Notes: a model not told the origin generated them from the sequence alone. Shown: positions 33,819 through 42,051, counted from the stretch's first letter. The stretch: 64,000 nucleotides of DNA from Kitasatospora mediocidica KCTC 9733 (GCF_000744225.1 NZ_JQLN01000005.1:1635001-1699000), one strand, 5' to 3'. Numbers and translations are program-made.

Positions 33819-33830
33819 CTGTTTAAACAG
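33819..33830. promoter_or_regulatory. Perfect 12-bp AT-rich palindrome CTGTTTAAACAG
   Basis: It lies in an unusually AT-rich patch (33815-33860) between convergent genes. A second dyad, TTCTGG-CGT-CCAGAA, is at 33920-33934. Either may be a protein site or a weak terminator; nothing else is recognisable in this 269-bp gap. Confidence 0.35.
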
Positions 33831-33958
33831 TAACAAGGATTTGCGCCGTAGCCAATTTTTCGGCACGGCCCGCCTCCCGAGTTTTCGGGGCCGCAGGGTG
33901 GAATGTGACCGGACTCACGTTCTGGCGTCCAGAAATGATCACACTCCGCCAGGAGGCG

Positions 33959-34942
33959 TCAGTTGAGCGTGACCTGACGGTTGACCAGGTTGGCCCGGGC
34001 CCGGCGCTCCTCGGCCGTCAGCGGCGCCGGCGCGGCCAGCGTTGCGGTCAGCCGCTCGGCGAAGGCCGCCGCCGGCTTCTCGCAGTCGGCGGCCGTCATC
34101 GCCACCGGCAGGTCCCAGACCGGCACGGTCAGCCCGTGCGCGCGGAACGAGCCGACCAGCTTGGTGCCCTCGCCGAGCGAGGCGTCGCCGGCCGCCGAGA
34201 GGCGTGCCAGCGCGTCCAGCAGCTGCTCCTCGGGGACGGTCATCACCCAGCGCAGGTGGTTCTTCTCCGGAGTGCTGCACCAGTACGAGGAATCCACGCC
34301 GGTGAGCTTCTGGGTGGGGATCGCCGAGGCGTTGGCACGCTCCAGGGAGGCGGCCACCTCGCCCGTGGCGGACTCCGCGTCCTCAAGCCAGAACTCGAAG
34401 CCGGTGTGCACGGCCGGGACGAACGCGCCGTCCAGGTCGAGCAGTTCCTGCAGGCGCGGACCGTCGGCGGGGGCCCGCCGGGTCGGCACCGGCGCGCCCG
34501 GCTCGGCCGTCAGGGCCTGCACCAGGGCGTCCGCCAGGTCGCGGCTCAGGTCGCCCGAGGAGGACTGGGTCTGCAGACCCAGCAGGATCGAGCCGTCGGG
34601 GCGGCGCAGGGCCGGCCAGGCGAGCGGCAGCACGGTCGCCAGCGTCACCGACGGGACGTCACCCTCGGCCGTGGCGGCCGTCGCGGCGTTCAGCTTCAGC
34701 GGCACCGTGGCGGCCGGCACCAGCTCGCGCAGCGCCACCCAGTCGGCCTCACCCGGGAGTCCCTCGAACGGACGGTGCACCAGCTCCTGGACGGCGTGCG
34801 CGGCCTCCCGGCCGTGGCAGGCCTTGTAGCGGCGGCCGGAGCCGCAGGGGCAGTCCTCGCGGGCCCCGACGACGGGGACGGTGCCGGCCGGTGCGGCGGC
34901 GCTGCTCTGCTGGGGCGACTTCTTGGCGGCCTTCTTGGCCAT
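33959..34942 (-). CDS. DUF5926-family protein with N-terminal SEC-C zinc motif
   Basis: 327 residues from ATG 34940-34942, GGGAGAG upstream. A basic N-terminus (MAKKAAKKS) and a short linker lead to the SEC-C motif EDCPCGSGRRYKACHG (about 36-51), the zinc-binding module of SecA and many other proteins. The remaining 270 residues match the actinobacterial DUF5926 layout (LVHRPFEGLPGEADWVALRE, SSYWCSTPEKNHLRW, AAFAERLTATLAAP). The function is unknown. The SEC-C end may contact ribosomes or SecB-like partners. Probably monocistronic. Confidence 0.8.
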   Translation of the reverse strand: MAKKAAKKSPQQSSAAAPAGTVPVVGAREDCPCGSGRRYKACHGREAAHAVQELVHRPFEGLPGEADWVALRELVPAATVPLKLNAATAATAEGDVPSVTLATVLPLAWPALRRPDGSILLGLQTQSSSGDLSRDLADALVQALTAEPGAPVPTRRAPADGPRLQELLDLDGAFVPAVHTGFEFWLEDAESATGEVAASLERANASAIPTQKLTGVDSSYWCSTPEKNHLRWVMTVPEEQLLDALARLSAAGDASLGEGTKLVGSFRAHGLTVPVWDLPVAMTAADCEKPAAAFAERLTATLAAPAPLTAEERRARANLVNRQVTLN

Positions 34943-35049
34943 GGTGCGGCTCTCCCGGGACGGTGGTCTCTGTCTCCCGGGCAGCCTACTGAGGTTTGCC
35001 GGACGTCCCGATTCGTCCCGCTCCCGGCGCCGCCCCCGCGAACGGACGG

Positions 35050-35754
35050 TCAGGCCGAGCGCGCGTGTTCGGTTCCCTGGTCGGCGGAGTGGGCGACCGC
35101 GTGACCGATGCGGGCCGGGAGCGCGGCCCAGACCGTCACCTCGCCGGGCGCGTCGCGCACACCCCAGTCGGCCGCGAGCTCGCCGACGATGCTCAGGCCC
35201 CGGCCGCCCTTGGAGGTGAGCGAGGGGCTGGACGGCAGTGGCCGGGTCGCCGCGCCGCCGTCGGTGACCTCCAGGGTCAACAGCCCGTCGGTGTGCATCT
35301 GCCAGCGCACCAGCACGCCGCCGGGGTCGTCGTCCTCGGTGTGCTCGCGCGGGCCGTCGGCCCGGGCGGCCGCCGTCCGTCCGTCCGGTCCGCCCACCGG
35401 GCCCACCGCGCATTCGACGCACGGGGCGTGCGCCGGGCGGGCGACGGCGGAGTTCGCCGGGTGCGCCGCATTGACCGCATGCGCGGAGTTCGCCGCGTTC
35501 GCCACCGGGTGCCGGGGATCGCCGAATTCCTCCCCGGCCCCCCCGTCGAGATCGAGCAATCGGGCCAGTGGCCGCGCATAGCGGCAGGAATTACTGAGTA
35601 GTTCGGAAAGGATCAGAACCGCGTCATCGATGACGGTTTCGGGCACCTCTCGGTCGCCCAGATCTCGCCGCAGCCGACGCCGTGCGGCCCCGACACTGGC
35701 CGGACCGTGCGGCACCGCCATGGTCGATGAAGTCGGCACTTCGCGCGCCACCAT
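35050..35754 (-). CDS. Anti-sigma-factor-like ATP-binding protein (HATPase_c)
   Basis: 234 residues from ATG 35752-35754, GGGGGTGG upstream (an ATG 33 bases further in is possible). The GHKL motifs are AVLILSELLSNSCRYARPL (N box), LTLEVTDGGAATRPL (G1) and GGRGLSIVGELAADWG (G2). An odd low-complexity insert of about 30 residues (NAANSAHAVNAAHPANSAV) followed by Pro/Asp/Gly-rich sequence separates the N box from G1. It is probably a sigma regulator or orphan kinase of the RsbW group with no visible partner. Upstream, TTGCGG-AG-CCGCAA (35862-35875) is a perfect dyad that could be an operator. Confidence 0.82.
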   Translation of the reverse strand: MVAREVPTSSTMAVPHGPASVGAARRRLRRDLGDREVPETVIDDAVLILSELLSNSCRYARPLARLLDLDGGAGEEFGDPRHPVANAANSAHAVNAAHPANSAVARPAHAPCVECAVGPVGGPDGRTAAARADGPREHTEDDDPGGVLVRWQMHTDGLLTLEVTDGGAATRPLPSSPSLTSKGGRGLSIVGELAADWGVRDAPGEVTVWAALPARIGHAVAHSADQGTEHARSA

Positions 35755-35861
35755 CAACGCCACCCCCGGACCTCCTTCAGCGCTTGCCGAGGGATGGATG
35801 CCCCGGGGGAATGCGCCGGAAACGAGGTGAACTCGATCGTGGCACGTCAATGACAAAACCC

Positions 35862-35875
35862 TTGCGGAGCCGCAA
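35862..35875 (-). promoter_or_regulatory. Perfect dyad TTGCGG-AG-CCGCAA upstream of the anti-sigma-like gene
   Basis: A 14-bp inverted repeat about 110 bp before the start of the gene at 35754, in the 286-bp gap to the glycerophosphodiesterase gene. It could be an operator. The rest of the gap shows no gene I can support. Confidence 0.35.
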
Positions 35876-36040
35876 CACACTGTGCGCAAAAGGTGATTCG
35901 ACGCTTACCCTGCGTCAATCGGGGGGAGTGGGATTCCGCACGCCGTCCCGCGGACGCCGCCTCGCCTCACGCCCGCGTACGCCAACCCGTCCGGGCTGCC
36001 GGCCGGGAGCCCGCGGGCCGGCCGCGCGGATTGGCCTCTC

Positions 36041-36877
36041 TCAGCGGCCGAGCTGGTCCAGGACGGCGCGCGGGCGGTTGGTGATGATCGCCTCCACGCC
36101 GAGCTCCAGACAGAGTTCGACATCCTCGGGACGGTCCACCGTCCAGACGTGCACCCGGTGCCCGGCGGCCCGCAGTCGGCCCACCAACTCCGGCTGCTTG
36201 CGGATGAGTTCGATGCCGGGTCCGGCGATCGTCGCACCGCCGGGCAGCCCGCCGCCGGGCCACAGCCGCAGCGGCAGGGTGTGCTCGAAGAGATAGACCC
36301 GGGGGTACTCGGGCACGGCCGCCCGGACCCGGCCGAGCGCCAGCCCGGAGAAGCTCATGATCCGGGCGTGCGAGCGGTCGGGCGCCTCGGCGGGGTCCGC
36401 GGCGATCTTGAAGCGGTCGAGCATCGAGAGCAGCTCGCTCTCGACCCGGCCGCGGTAGCGCACCGGGTGCTTGGTCTCGATGGCCAGGTCCACCCGGCGG
36501 CCGCAGTCGACGACCAGTTCCAGCAGGCTCTCCAGCCGCAGCACCGAGCGCCGCTCGGCCGCCACCACCGGTCCGCCGCCGTTGCCGTCGCCGCCGTCGT
36601 CGGCGACCGGCTTCCAGGAGCCGAAGTCCAACGCCTCCAGCTGCCCCAGGGTGAGCGTGGAGACCACTCCGCCGCCGTCCGAGACCCGGCGCACGGTCCG
36701 GTCGTGGATGCAGACCAGCTGCCCGTCCGCGGTCACCCGTACGTCGCACTCGACGGCGTCCGCGCCCTCCTCCAACGCCCGGCGGTAGGCCGCCAGGGTG
36801 TGCTCGGGCAGCGCCTCGGAGGAGCCACGGTGGGCGACCACCTGGACGGACGTGGGGTTGGAGGGAGAAGTGCTCAC
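36041..36877 (-). CDS. Glycerophosphodiester phosphodiesterase
   Basis: 278 residues. The GDPD fold is evident from VVAHRGSSEALPEHTLAAYR (catalytic His and metal Glu), EGADAVECDVRVTADGQLVC (metal Glu/Asp), IHDRTVRRVSDG (second catalytic His), DLAIETKHP and the C-terminal strand HVWTVDRPEDVELCLELGVE followed by AIITNRP. It hydrolyses glycerophosphodiesters from phospholipid turnover to glycerol-3-phosphate and an alcohol. There is no signal peptide, so the enzyme is cytoplasmic. It follows cytX on the same strand with a 78-bp gap. Confidence 0.92.
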   Translation of the reverse strand: MSTSPSNPTSVQVVAHRGSSEALPEHTLAAYRRALEEGADAVECDVRVTADGQLVCIHDRTVRRVSDGGGVVSTLTLGQLEALDFGSWKPVADDGGDGNGGGPVVAAERRSVLRLESLLELVVDCGRRVDLAIETKHPVRYRGRVESELLSMLDRFKIAADPAEAPDRSHARIMSFSGLALGRVRAAVPEYPRVYLFEHTLPLRLWPGGGLPGGATIAGPGIELIRKQPELVGRLRAAGHRVHVWTVDRPEDVELCLELGVEAIITNRPRAVLDQLGR

Positions 36878-36923
36878 CCTCCAACCCTAGGACCTGCGGG
36901 TGAAGCGGAGGTGGCCGCACCCC

Positions 36924-36957
36924 CAACTGCGGGAGCCGCTCAACTGCGGGAGCCGCT
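36924..36957. repeat. Perfect tandem duplication of a 17-bp unit at the cytX stop codon
   Basis: CAACTGCGGGAGCCGCT occurs twice head to tail. The second copy reaches into the TAG stop codon of cytX, so the duplication lies just downstream of the gene without changing the protein. Confidence 0.9.
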
Positions 36958-38353
36958 ACTTCGCCGCCTGCTTCTGCGCCGCGGCCGGAGTCAGCCGGGT
37001 GATCGCCCAGGTGACCAGGCCGGCCACCAGGAAGGAGAAGAGCGAGGCCGAGGTCCAGCCCTGCGGGGTGAAGTGCACCAGCGTCTGCAGGTGGGTCCAG
37101 AAGTTCGTCCACCAGCCGGCGATCGCCGTCGGCGCCAGGAACTGGTACGTGGCGGAGCCCAGCACCCACGGCAGCAGCATCAGCGGGCGGCTCGGCGCGT
37201 CCTGCGACATGTCCCAGCCCTGCCGGCCGCGGCCGAGGAAGAAGTCCACCGCGAGCACCGCGAGGAGCGGCACGAAGACCGCGCCGATCAGACCGAGGAA
37301 GGCGTAGTAGGAGGCCGTGAACTCCTTGATCTCCAGTGCCAGCCCCGTCACCAGCAGGCCGATCCCGCCGGTGAGCAGCCGCCGGTCCACCCGCGGGAAC
37401 AGGTTGTGCACCGACATCGCCGTCGAGTAGACGTTGGCGAACGACTGGTCCGCCTCGCGCAGCACCAGCACCAGCAGGAACGCCCAGCCGGCCGCCACTC
37501 CGGTGAAGGAGTCGAGCAGGTTGTCGGCGTTGCCGTGCGACTGCAGCAGCGCGATCAGGCCGAGCAGGTAGCACCAGATCTGGGCGATCGTGTAGCCGGA
37601 GAAGGTGCCCCAGAACGAGGCGCGCGCGGTGCGCGAGTGCCGGGTGTAGTCCGCGGCCAGCGGCACGAAGGAGATCGAGACGGCGATGATCGCGTCGGTC
37701 GCGCCGAGGAAGCCCTTCCAGTTCCCGGCGCCCGGGTCCGGGAAGCCCTGCCGCCCGAGCTGGACGGTGAAGTAGACCATCGCCACGCCCACCGCGACGG
37801 CGACGTACTTGCGCAGCGCGGCGATCGAGCCGAGCGGCCAGATGGTCAGCACCGTGGTCAGCGCCCCGGCCAGCACCACGAAGAGCCAGCGCCAGCCCTG
37901 CGTGCCGGCCACCGTCTGCGCGCCCCAGGCGATCACGATCAGCTCGTAGACCCCCCAGCCGACGCACTGCGCGATGTTCAGCACGGTCGGCACGAAGCTC
38001 AGCCGGGTGCCGAAGAGCCCGCGCAGCACGGCCATGGCCGGCGCGCCGGTCCGGGCGCCGATCAGCGCGGCGACGGCGAGCATCGCGGTACCGATCACCG
38101 TGCCCACCACGATCGCCGTGGTGGCGGCCGTGAACGACAGCTCGCTGCCCGGCTGGCCGAGCACCGTCGCGGCGCTGGTGAAGCCGATCAGGCTGATGCC
38201 CAGGTTGGCCCAGAGCGCGAACTGCTCCCTGAAGCCCAGCGTGCGAGGCGGTGCGGTGTCCAGCGTCAGCGGCGCCTCGGCACGGGCGCCGGGGGCACCC
38301 TGCGGACGGTCCAGCAGCGCGGACGGAGATGGGGAAGGCGAAGCAGCCGTCAT
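36956..38353 (-). CDS. cytX: NCS1-family permease, probable hydroxymethylpyrimidine transporter CytX
   Basis: 465 residues with 12 membrane segments in the NCS1 (CodB/cytosine permease) pattern: REQFALWANLGISLIGFTSA, WGVYELIVIAWGAQTV, FVPLAADYTRHSRTARASFW and ADQSFANVYSTAMSVHNLFP. Resemblance to CodB alone would suggest cytosine uptake, but the TPP riboswitch in its leader argues for the thiamine precursor hydroxymethylpyrimidine, as assigned to CytX. GGGAG, 8 nt before ATG 38351-38353, is the 3' end of the riboswitch, so thiamine pyrophosphate probably hides the ribosome site. No other thiamine genes are adjacent. Confidence 0.88.
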   Translation of the reverse strand: MTAASPSPSPSALLDRPQGAPGARAEAPLTLDTAPPRTLGFREQFALWANLGISLIGFTSAATVLGQPGSELSFTAATTAIVVGTVIGTAMLAVAALIGARTGAPAMAVLRGLFGTRLSFVPTVLNIAQCVGWGVYELIVIAWGAQTVAGTQGWRWLFVVLAGALTTVLTIWPLGSIAALRKYVAVAVGVAMVYFTVQLGRQGFPDPGAGNWKGFLGATDAIIAVSISFVPLAADYTRHSRTARASFWGTFSGYTIAQIWCYLLGLIALLQSHGNADNLLDSFTGVAAGWAFLLVLVLREADQSFANVYSTAMSVHNLFPRVDRRLLTGGIGLLVTGLALEIKEFTASYYAFLGLIGAVFVPLLAVLAVDFFLGRGRQGWDMSQDAPSRPLMLLPWVLGSATYQFLAPTAIAGWWTNFWTHLQTLVHFTPQGWTSASLFSFLVAGLVTWAITRLTPAAAQKQAAK

Positions 38354-38361
38354 GGCCGATA

Positions 38362-38490
38362 CTCCCTACGCCGGCATTACCCGGTCAGGTTCCGGCGGTC
38401 AGCGCTCCCTCGCCCGCACCGCCCGAGTGGTCATGGCGTACGGTCGACCAGCGCACTCTCAGCCTGGTGGGTCCAAGCTCCCGCGTGTCA
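38362..38490 (-). ncRNA. TPP riboswitch (THI element)
   Basis: On the minus strand the conserved blocks appear in order: CGCGGGAGC near 38480, CTGAGAG at 38457-38463, and ACCTGACCGGGTAATGCC running into GGCGTAGGGAG between 38390 and 38362. The variable arm between them is GC-rich. The last block contains the cytX Shine-Dalgarno, which indicates translational control. Confidence 0.95.
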
Positions 38491-38716
38491 GATTTGGCAG
38501 CGCAAGGGTAGCCCGACCTGCAGAATCCGCCAAGGTCGAGCGGGTGCGCCGTCCGCATCGCGGGACTCTGCAGTGGGGGGATCCCGGCTGCGGCGGACGG
38601 GGGCTGTTCGGCCTACCTAAGGATTCTTAGTAGTTCTTCAGGGGGCTCCTTACGGCAACCAGATCACACATGGGAAAAACTATGGGCCAAGGTCCTGTCA
38701 GCGATGGAGGTCGTCC

Positions 38717-40396
38717 GTGAGCACCGAGCACGAGAGTGGGCCCGCCGGGCCGCAGGGGGAGCAGCCCTCCAGCGGTCACGGGCAGCAGGGGGGCACGCCG
38801 CCGGTGGGTGAGCCGATGCCGACCCTCGCGTTCACCAAGCTCAACGCCCCGGAGGCCGCGCCGGAGCCCGTCCCGTCGGACGCGGAGCCGTCCGCGGCCG
38901 AGCAGACGGTGGTGCTGCCGACCGAGGCACCCGCCGCGCCGTCCTACCTGGACGCGCCGCCCCCCGTCCCGCCGGCTGCCACGCCGTCCTACCTGGACGC
39001 GCCGCCGCCCGTGCCGTCGGTCCCGGCCGTCCCGGCCGTGCCGCTCGCGGCCGAGGCACCCGAGAACCCGTACGCCGCGCCGACCCAGACCGGCACCCCG
39101 ATCACCCCCGGCGTGCCCGCCGCGTCGGCGCCGCACGGCGAGCACCACCCGTTCGGCGCAGGCCAGCCGCTCGGCGGCTGGGGCACCCCGCCCGCCGGCC
39201 CGGGCGGTCCCGGCTACCCGGGCGAGTTCGCCGGCCCGTACGGTGCCCCGGCCGCGCCCCGCAAGAAGCGCGGCGGCCTGGTCGCCCTGGTGGCCGCGGT
39301 CGCGCTGGTCGCGGGCCTCGCGGGCGGTGTCGCCGGCGCCGCGATCAAGGACAACAACAACGGCACCAGCTTCGCCGCGGGCAGCAGCCACAGCAGCACC
39401 ACCATCACCGCCGGCGACAACACCAAGACCATCAGCCGGGCCCCCGACTCGGTGGCCGGCATCGCCGCCAAGGCGCTGCCCAGCACCGTCACCATCAAGG
39501 CGGTGGGCAGCCAGGAGTCCGGCACCGGCACCGGGTTCGTCTTCGACACCCAGGGCCACATCCTCACCAACAACCACGTGGTCGCCCCGGCGGCCAACGG
39601 CGGGAAGCTCTCCGTCAAGTTCTCGGACGGCTCGACCTACTCCGCCTCCGTGGTCGGCCAGGCCAAGGGCTACGACGTCGCCGTCGTGAAGCTCGACAAC
39701 CCGCCGACCAACAAGCTCGTCCCGCTCCCGCTGGCCGACTCGGACCAGGTCGCGGTCGGCGACGTCACCATCGCCATCGGCGCGCCGTACGACCTGGAGG
39801 GCACCGTCACCTCCGGCATCGTCAGCGCGAAGAACCGCCCGGTCGCCTCCGGCGACGAGAGCGGCGCGCAGGTCTCGTACATGAACGCCCTGCAGACCGA
39901 CGCCTCGATCAACCCCGGCAACTCCGGCGGCCCGCTGCTCAACGCGAGCGGCGCCGTGATCGGCATCAACTCCGCCATCCAGTCGAACTCCAGCGGCAGC
40001 AGCACCGGCCAGGCCGGCAGCATCGGCCTCGGCTTCGCGATCCCGATCAACCAGGCCAAGCGGGTCGCCCAGATGCTGATCCAGACCGGCACCCCGGTCT
40101 ACGCCACCCTCGGCGTCCTGCGCAACGACGACTACCAGGGCGACGGCGCGCAGATCCAGACCGCCGCCATCCAGAACACCCCGGCCGTCACCCCCGGCGG
40201 CCCCGCCGACAAGGCCGGCCTCAAGCCTGGCGACGTCGTCACCAAGCTCGGCGGCGTCACCATCGACAACGGCCCGGCCCTGGTCAGCGAGATCTGGACC
40301 CACCAGCCCGGCGACCAGGTCCAGGTCGAGTACACCCGCAACGGCCAGCCCGCCACCACCACCGTCACCCTCGGCAGCCGCAGCGGCGACAACTGA
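38717..40396 (+). CDS. HtrA/DegP-type S1C serine protease with PDZ domain
   Basis: 559 residues from GTG 38717 behind GGAGGTCG. A long Pro/Ala-rich cytoplasmic segment (1-185, with SYLDAPPPVP repeated) precedes one membrane helix (about 188-215, GLVALVAAVALVAGLAGGVA). The trypsin-like domain (about 245-445) has the triad His in ILTNNHVVAP, Asp in YDVAVVKLD and Ser in NPGNSGGPLL. A PDZ domain (about 455-550) ends the protein. It is a membrane-tethered protease facing the outside that degrades misfolded exported proteins. A small dyad CTAAG-GATT-CTTAG lies at 38617-38630 near the promoter. Confidence 0.92.
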   Translation: MSTEHESGPAGPQGEQPSSGHGQQGGTPPVGEPMPTLAFTKLNAPEAAPEPVPSDAEPSAAEQTVVLPTEAPAAPSYLDAPPPVPPAATPSYLDAPPPVPSVPAVPAVPLAAEAPENPYAAPTQTGTPITPGVPAASAPHGEHHPFGAGQPLGGWGTPPAGPGGPGYPGEFAGPYGAPAAPRKKRGGLVALVAAVALVAGLAGGVAGAAIKDNNNGTSFAAGSSHSSTTITAGDNTKTISRAPDSVAGIAAKALPSTVTIKAVGSQESGTGTGFVFDTQGHILTNNHVVAPAANGGKLSVKFSDGSTYSASVVGQAKGYDVAVVKLDNPPTNKLVPLPLADSDQVAVGDVTIAIGAPYDLEGTVTSGIVSAKNRPVASGDESGAQVSYMNALQTDASINPGNSGGPLLNASGAVIGINSAIQSNSSGSSTGQAGSIGLGFAIPINQAKRVAQMLIQTGTPVYATLGVLRNDDYQGDGAQIQTAAIQNTPAVTPGGPADKAGLKPGDVVTKLGGVTIDNGPALVSEIWTHQPGDQVQVEYTRNGQPATTTVTLGSRSGDN

Positions 40397-40462
40397 CCCA
40401 CCCCCGCACCCCCAAACCAGGTGCGACGAACCCGCCCAGACCCGTTAGGCTGACCTCCGCCA

Positions 40463-40550
40463 GGAGGGTTGCCCGAGCGGCCTAAGGGAACAGTCTTGAA
40501 AACTGTCGTGAGGTAACCCCTCACCGTGGGTTCGAATCCCACATCCTCCG
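40463..40550 (+). tRNA. tRNA-Ser (anticodon TGA)
   Basis: 88 nt with a long variable arm, acceptor GGAGGGT pairing ATCCTCC, anticodon stem ACAGT/ACTGT with loop CTTGAAA and T arm GTGGGTTCGAATCCCAC. It reads UCA and UCG codons. The 3' half is repeated at 41851-41919, making this the left attachment site of an integrated element. Confidence 0.97.
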
Positions 40551-40561
40551 CAGGTGGGGAA
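40493..40561 (+). repeat. Attachment-site repeat, left copy (attL, inside tRNA-Ser)
   Basis: From the anticodon loop of tRNA-Ser to just past its 3' end. It matches 41851-41919 with four mismatches in 69 nt, and the last 45 nt (40517-40561) are identical. Confidence 0.88.
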
Positions 40562-40571
40562 CACCCTGATC

Positions 40572-40609
40572 AGAGGGGGTATCGGCAAAATGCCGATACC
40601 CCCTCTTTT
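40572..40609 (+). terminator. Intrinsic terminator of tRNA-Ser(TGA)
   Basis: Perfect 16-bp stem (40572-40587 with 40591-40606), AAA loop and a following TTTT. In an integrated element this terminator was probably brought in with the element's copy of the attachment site. Confidence 0.92.
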
Positions 40610-40687
40610 CGATTCCTGTCCCGGGGTGTCCCACCTGTGTACCGGTCCTGACCACTGTGTCGGGGCCAGACGGGGGACAGATCCGGG

Positions 40688-41020
40688 CTACTCCGTAGGG
40701 GCGTCCGGGCCATCCTGGGCCTCATTCAGAGCCCGCTCGATCTTCTCGTTGGCCTGCTCCCGCTTGCCGTCCAGCACCTTGGCGTAGAAGCGGTAGAGCA
40801 CCGCGACACTGTGGCCGGCGCGGCGAGCGACCTCGGTCGGGTCGACCCCGGACGCCAGCCAGAGCGAAGTGCCCGCCTTCCGCGCGGCGTACGGTACCTC
40901 GGCCAGCGGCGTGGCGGCCTGCTCCTCGCTCAGCGCGACTAGGGCCTTTAGGACGTGTGGGTGGCCATCGGTCTCGAGGAGTCGAGCCTGCCCGCGCGCG
41001 GGTGGTGGCCTATCGGTCAT
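40688..41020 (-). pseudogene. C-terminal remnant of a tyrosine-family phage/AICE integrase
   Basis: The frame contains the last 90 residues of a site-specific recombinase: ALSEEQAATPLAEVPYAARK, AGTSLWLASGVDPTEVARRA, GHSVAVLYRFYAKVLDG and a helical tail. The second catalytic arginine (AAR), the histidine (AGHS) and the nucleophilic tyrosine (FYAK) remain. The core-binding domain, the first arginine and the histidine that usually follows the second arginine are missing. Its direction and closeness to the tRNA-Ser attachment site fit an element integrase. Not functional. Confidence 0.82.
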
Positions 41021-41214
41021 ACGGGTCGATGTGTCGAGCACTGTCGCCCTCCTGACGGAGGGACGGAAACCTTTCTCCTCAACGGAGAGAACGGGCACCT
41101 CGGGGGCCCGGAGCGAAGTCGGCCGCAGTCACCCGAACAGTCGCTGTACCCGGCTGCCGAAGGCGTGCTGAGGTCGTTCCGTCCCACCCAACCAGCCCCC
41201 CCAAGGAGCCCCCC

Positions 41215-41697
41215 ATGTCCTACCGGTCGAAGCTTCGCCGGACAGCGATCGGCATCTGCGCCACGGCAGTAATCGCAAGCTCAGGGCTGCTCGCCCTACC
41301 GGCCCAGGCGGCCGGCACGAAGGCACCGGCCACCGCCCCCTCACGGCGGGAGGCACCGGCCGAGCGCGAGGTCGCATCGTTCTTCCAGAACTACTACGAC
41401 GCCGTACTCGAGCAGCAGAGCGAGGGCAAGAACACCTTCGACATCCGCAAGGAGTACCTGGACCCGAAGCTCGACGAAGCCCTCACCACCTGGGGCTCCG
41501 AACACCACGCCGATCCGGTCCTGCGCCGCTCGGAAGTCGTCAAGAACTGGGAGCTGAGCTACAAGGGCGACGCCGACGGCCAGTCCACGCTCATCCTGAC
41601 CGAGCACTGGCAGGACGGCGCGCCCGACACCAAGGTCCTCTACACGGTGCGGCTCTCTGACAGGGTGATCGTCGGCCTGACCGACGCCCCGGCCTGA
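41215..41697 (+). CDS. Small secreted protein, unknown function, inside the integrated element
   Basis: 160 residues, ATG 41215 behind CCAAGGAG. A signal peptide (LRRTAIGICATAVIASSGLL, cleavage near LPAQAAG) is followed by a 120-residue domain (EVASFFQNYYDAVLEQQSEG, AEQ-free linker, WELSYKGDADGQSTLILTEH) whose alternating strands and lengths suggest an NTF2-like fold. I cannot assign a function. It is the only intact gene between the attachment repeats and may be cargo retained after decay of the element. Confidence 0.75.
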   Translation: MSYRSKLRRTAIGICATAVIASSGLLALPAQAAGTKAPATAPSRREAPAEREVASFFQNYYDAVLEQQSEGKNTFDIRKEYLDPKLDEALTTWGSEHHADPVLRRSEVVKNWELSYKGDADGQSTLILTEHWQDGAPDTKVLYTVRLSDRVIVGLTDAPA

Positions 41698-41850
41698 CCA
41701 ACAGTCAACAGCTTCGAAGAGGCCGTGCTGCTTCGGGTGCCCCTCACCCGGAGCAGCATCGGCCACCAGCGGAATAAGCGCCGCCGTTTCAGCGGCCCTA
41801 TTCCAAGCCCGCCCCAGGTCAGAGCATCCGGGGTGGCGGGGCTGGCTTCG

Positions 41851-41919
41851 GTCGTGAAACCTGTCGTGGGGTAGCCCCTCACCGTGGGTTCGAATCCCAC
41901 ATCCTCCGCAGGTGGGGAA
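41851..41919 (+). repeat. Attachment-site repeat, right copy (attR, partial tRNA-Ser)
   Basis: The displaced 3' half of tRNA-Ser. It lacks the acceptor 5' strand and D arm and so is not a working tRNA. Changes from the intact copy are T to G, A to C and two A to G, all 5' of the 45-nt identical part (41875-41919). Confidence 0.88.
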
Positions 41920-41927
41920 GACCCAGC

Positions 41928-41968
41928 CACAGGGCGGGTACCGGCGAGCAGCCGGTACCCGCCCTGTG
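41928..41968 (+). terminator. Hairpin terminator after the right attachment copy
   Basis: Perfect 18-bp stem (41928-41945 with 41951-41968) and a 5-nt loop. It is probably the original terminator of the tRNA-Ser gene before integration. Confidence 0.85.
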
Positions 41969-42051
41969 TCGTTCCCTGGGTCCCTTGGGGCAGAGTGCGG
42001 GGCGTGGGGTGTGTGACCGGTGCCGCCCCAGGGGTGAGAGGAGGCTGGCTG

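Larger units (their letters stand above)
40493..41919. mobile_element. Remnant of a tRNA-Ser(TGA)-integrated element
   Basis: About 1.4 kb bounded by direct repeats of the tRNA 3' half. The interior holds the C-terminal piece of a tyrosine integrase reading toward the tRNA, as in actinomycete integrative elements of the pSAM2 type, and one small secreted-protein gene. Replication, transfer and excision genes are absent, so the element is a deletion derivative that can no longer move alone. Confidence 0.8.

Noticed and set aside
35893..36084. A small plus-strand gene between the anti-sigma-like and glycerophosphodiesterase genes
   Set aside because: No ribosome site, Arg/Pro/Gly-rich composition and overlap with the phosphodiesterase 3' end.
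38617..38630. CTAAG-GATT-CTTAG as an iron-regulator (DmdR/DtxR) box before the HtrA gene
   Set aside because: It does not match the 19-bp iron box beyond a few bases, and an HtrA protease is not an expected iron target.
40869..41272. Plus-strand frames inside the tRNA-Ser element remnant
   Set aside because: They lie opposite the integrase remnant and run into the secreted-protein gene without start signals.
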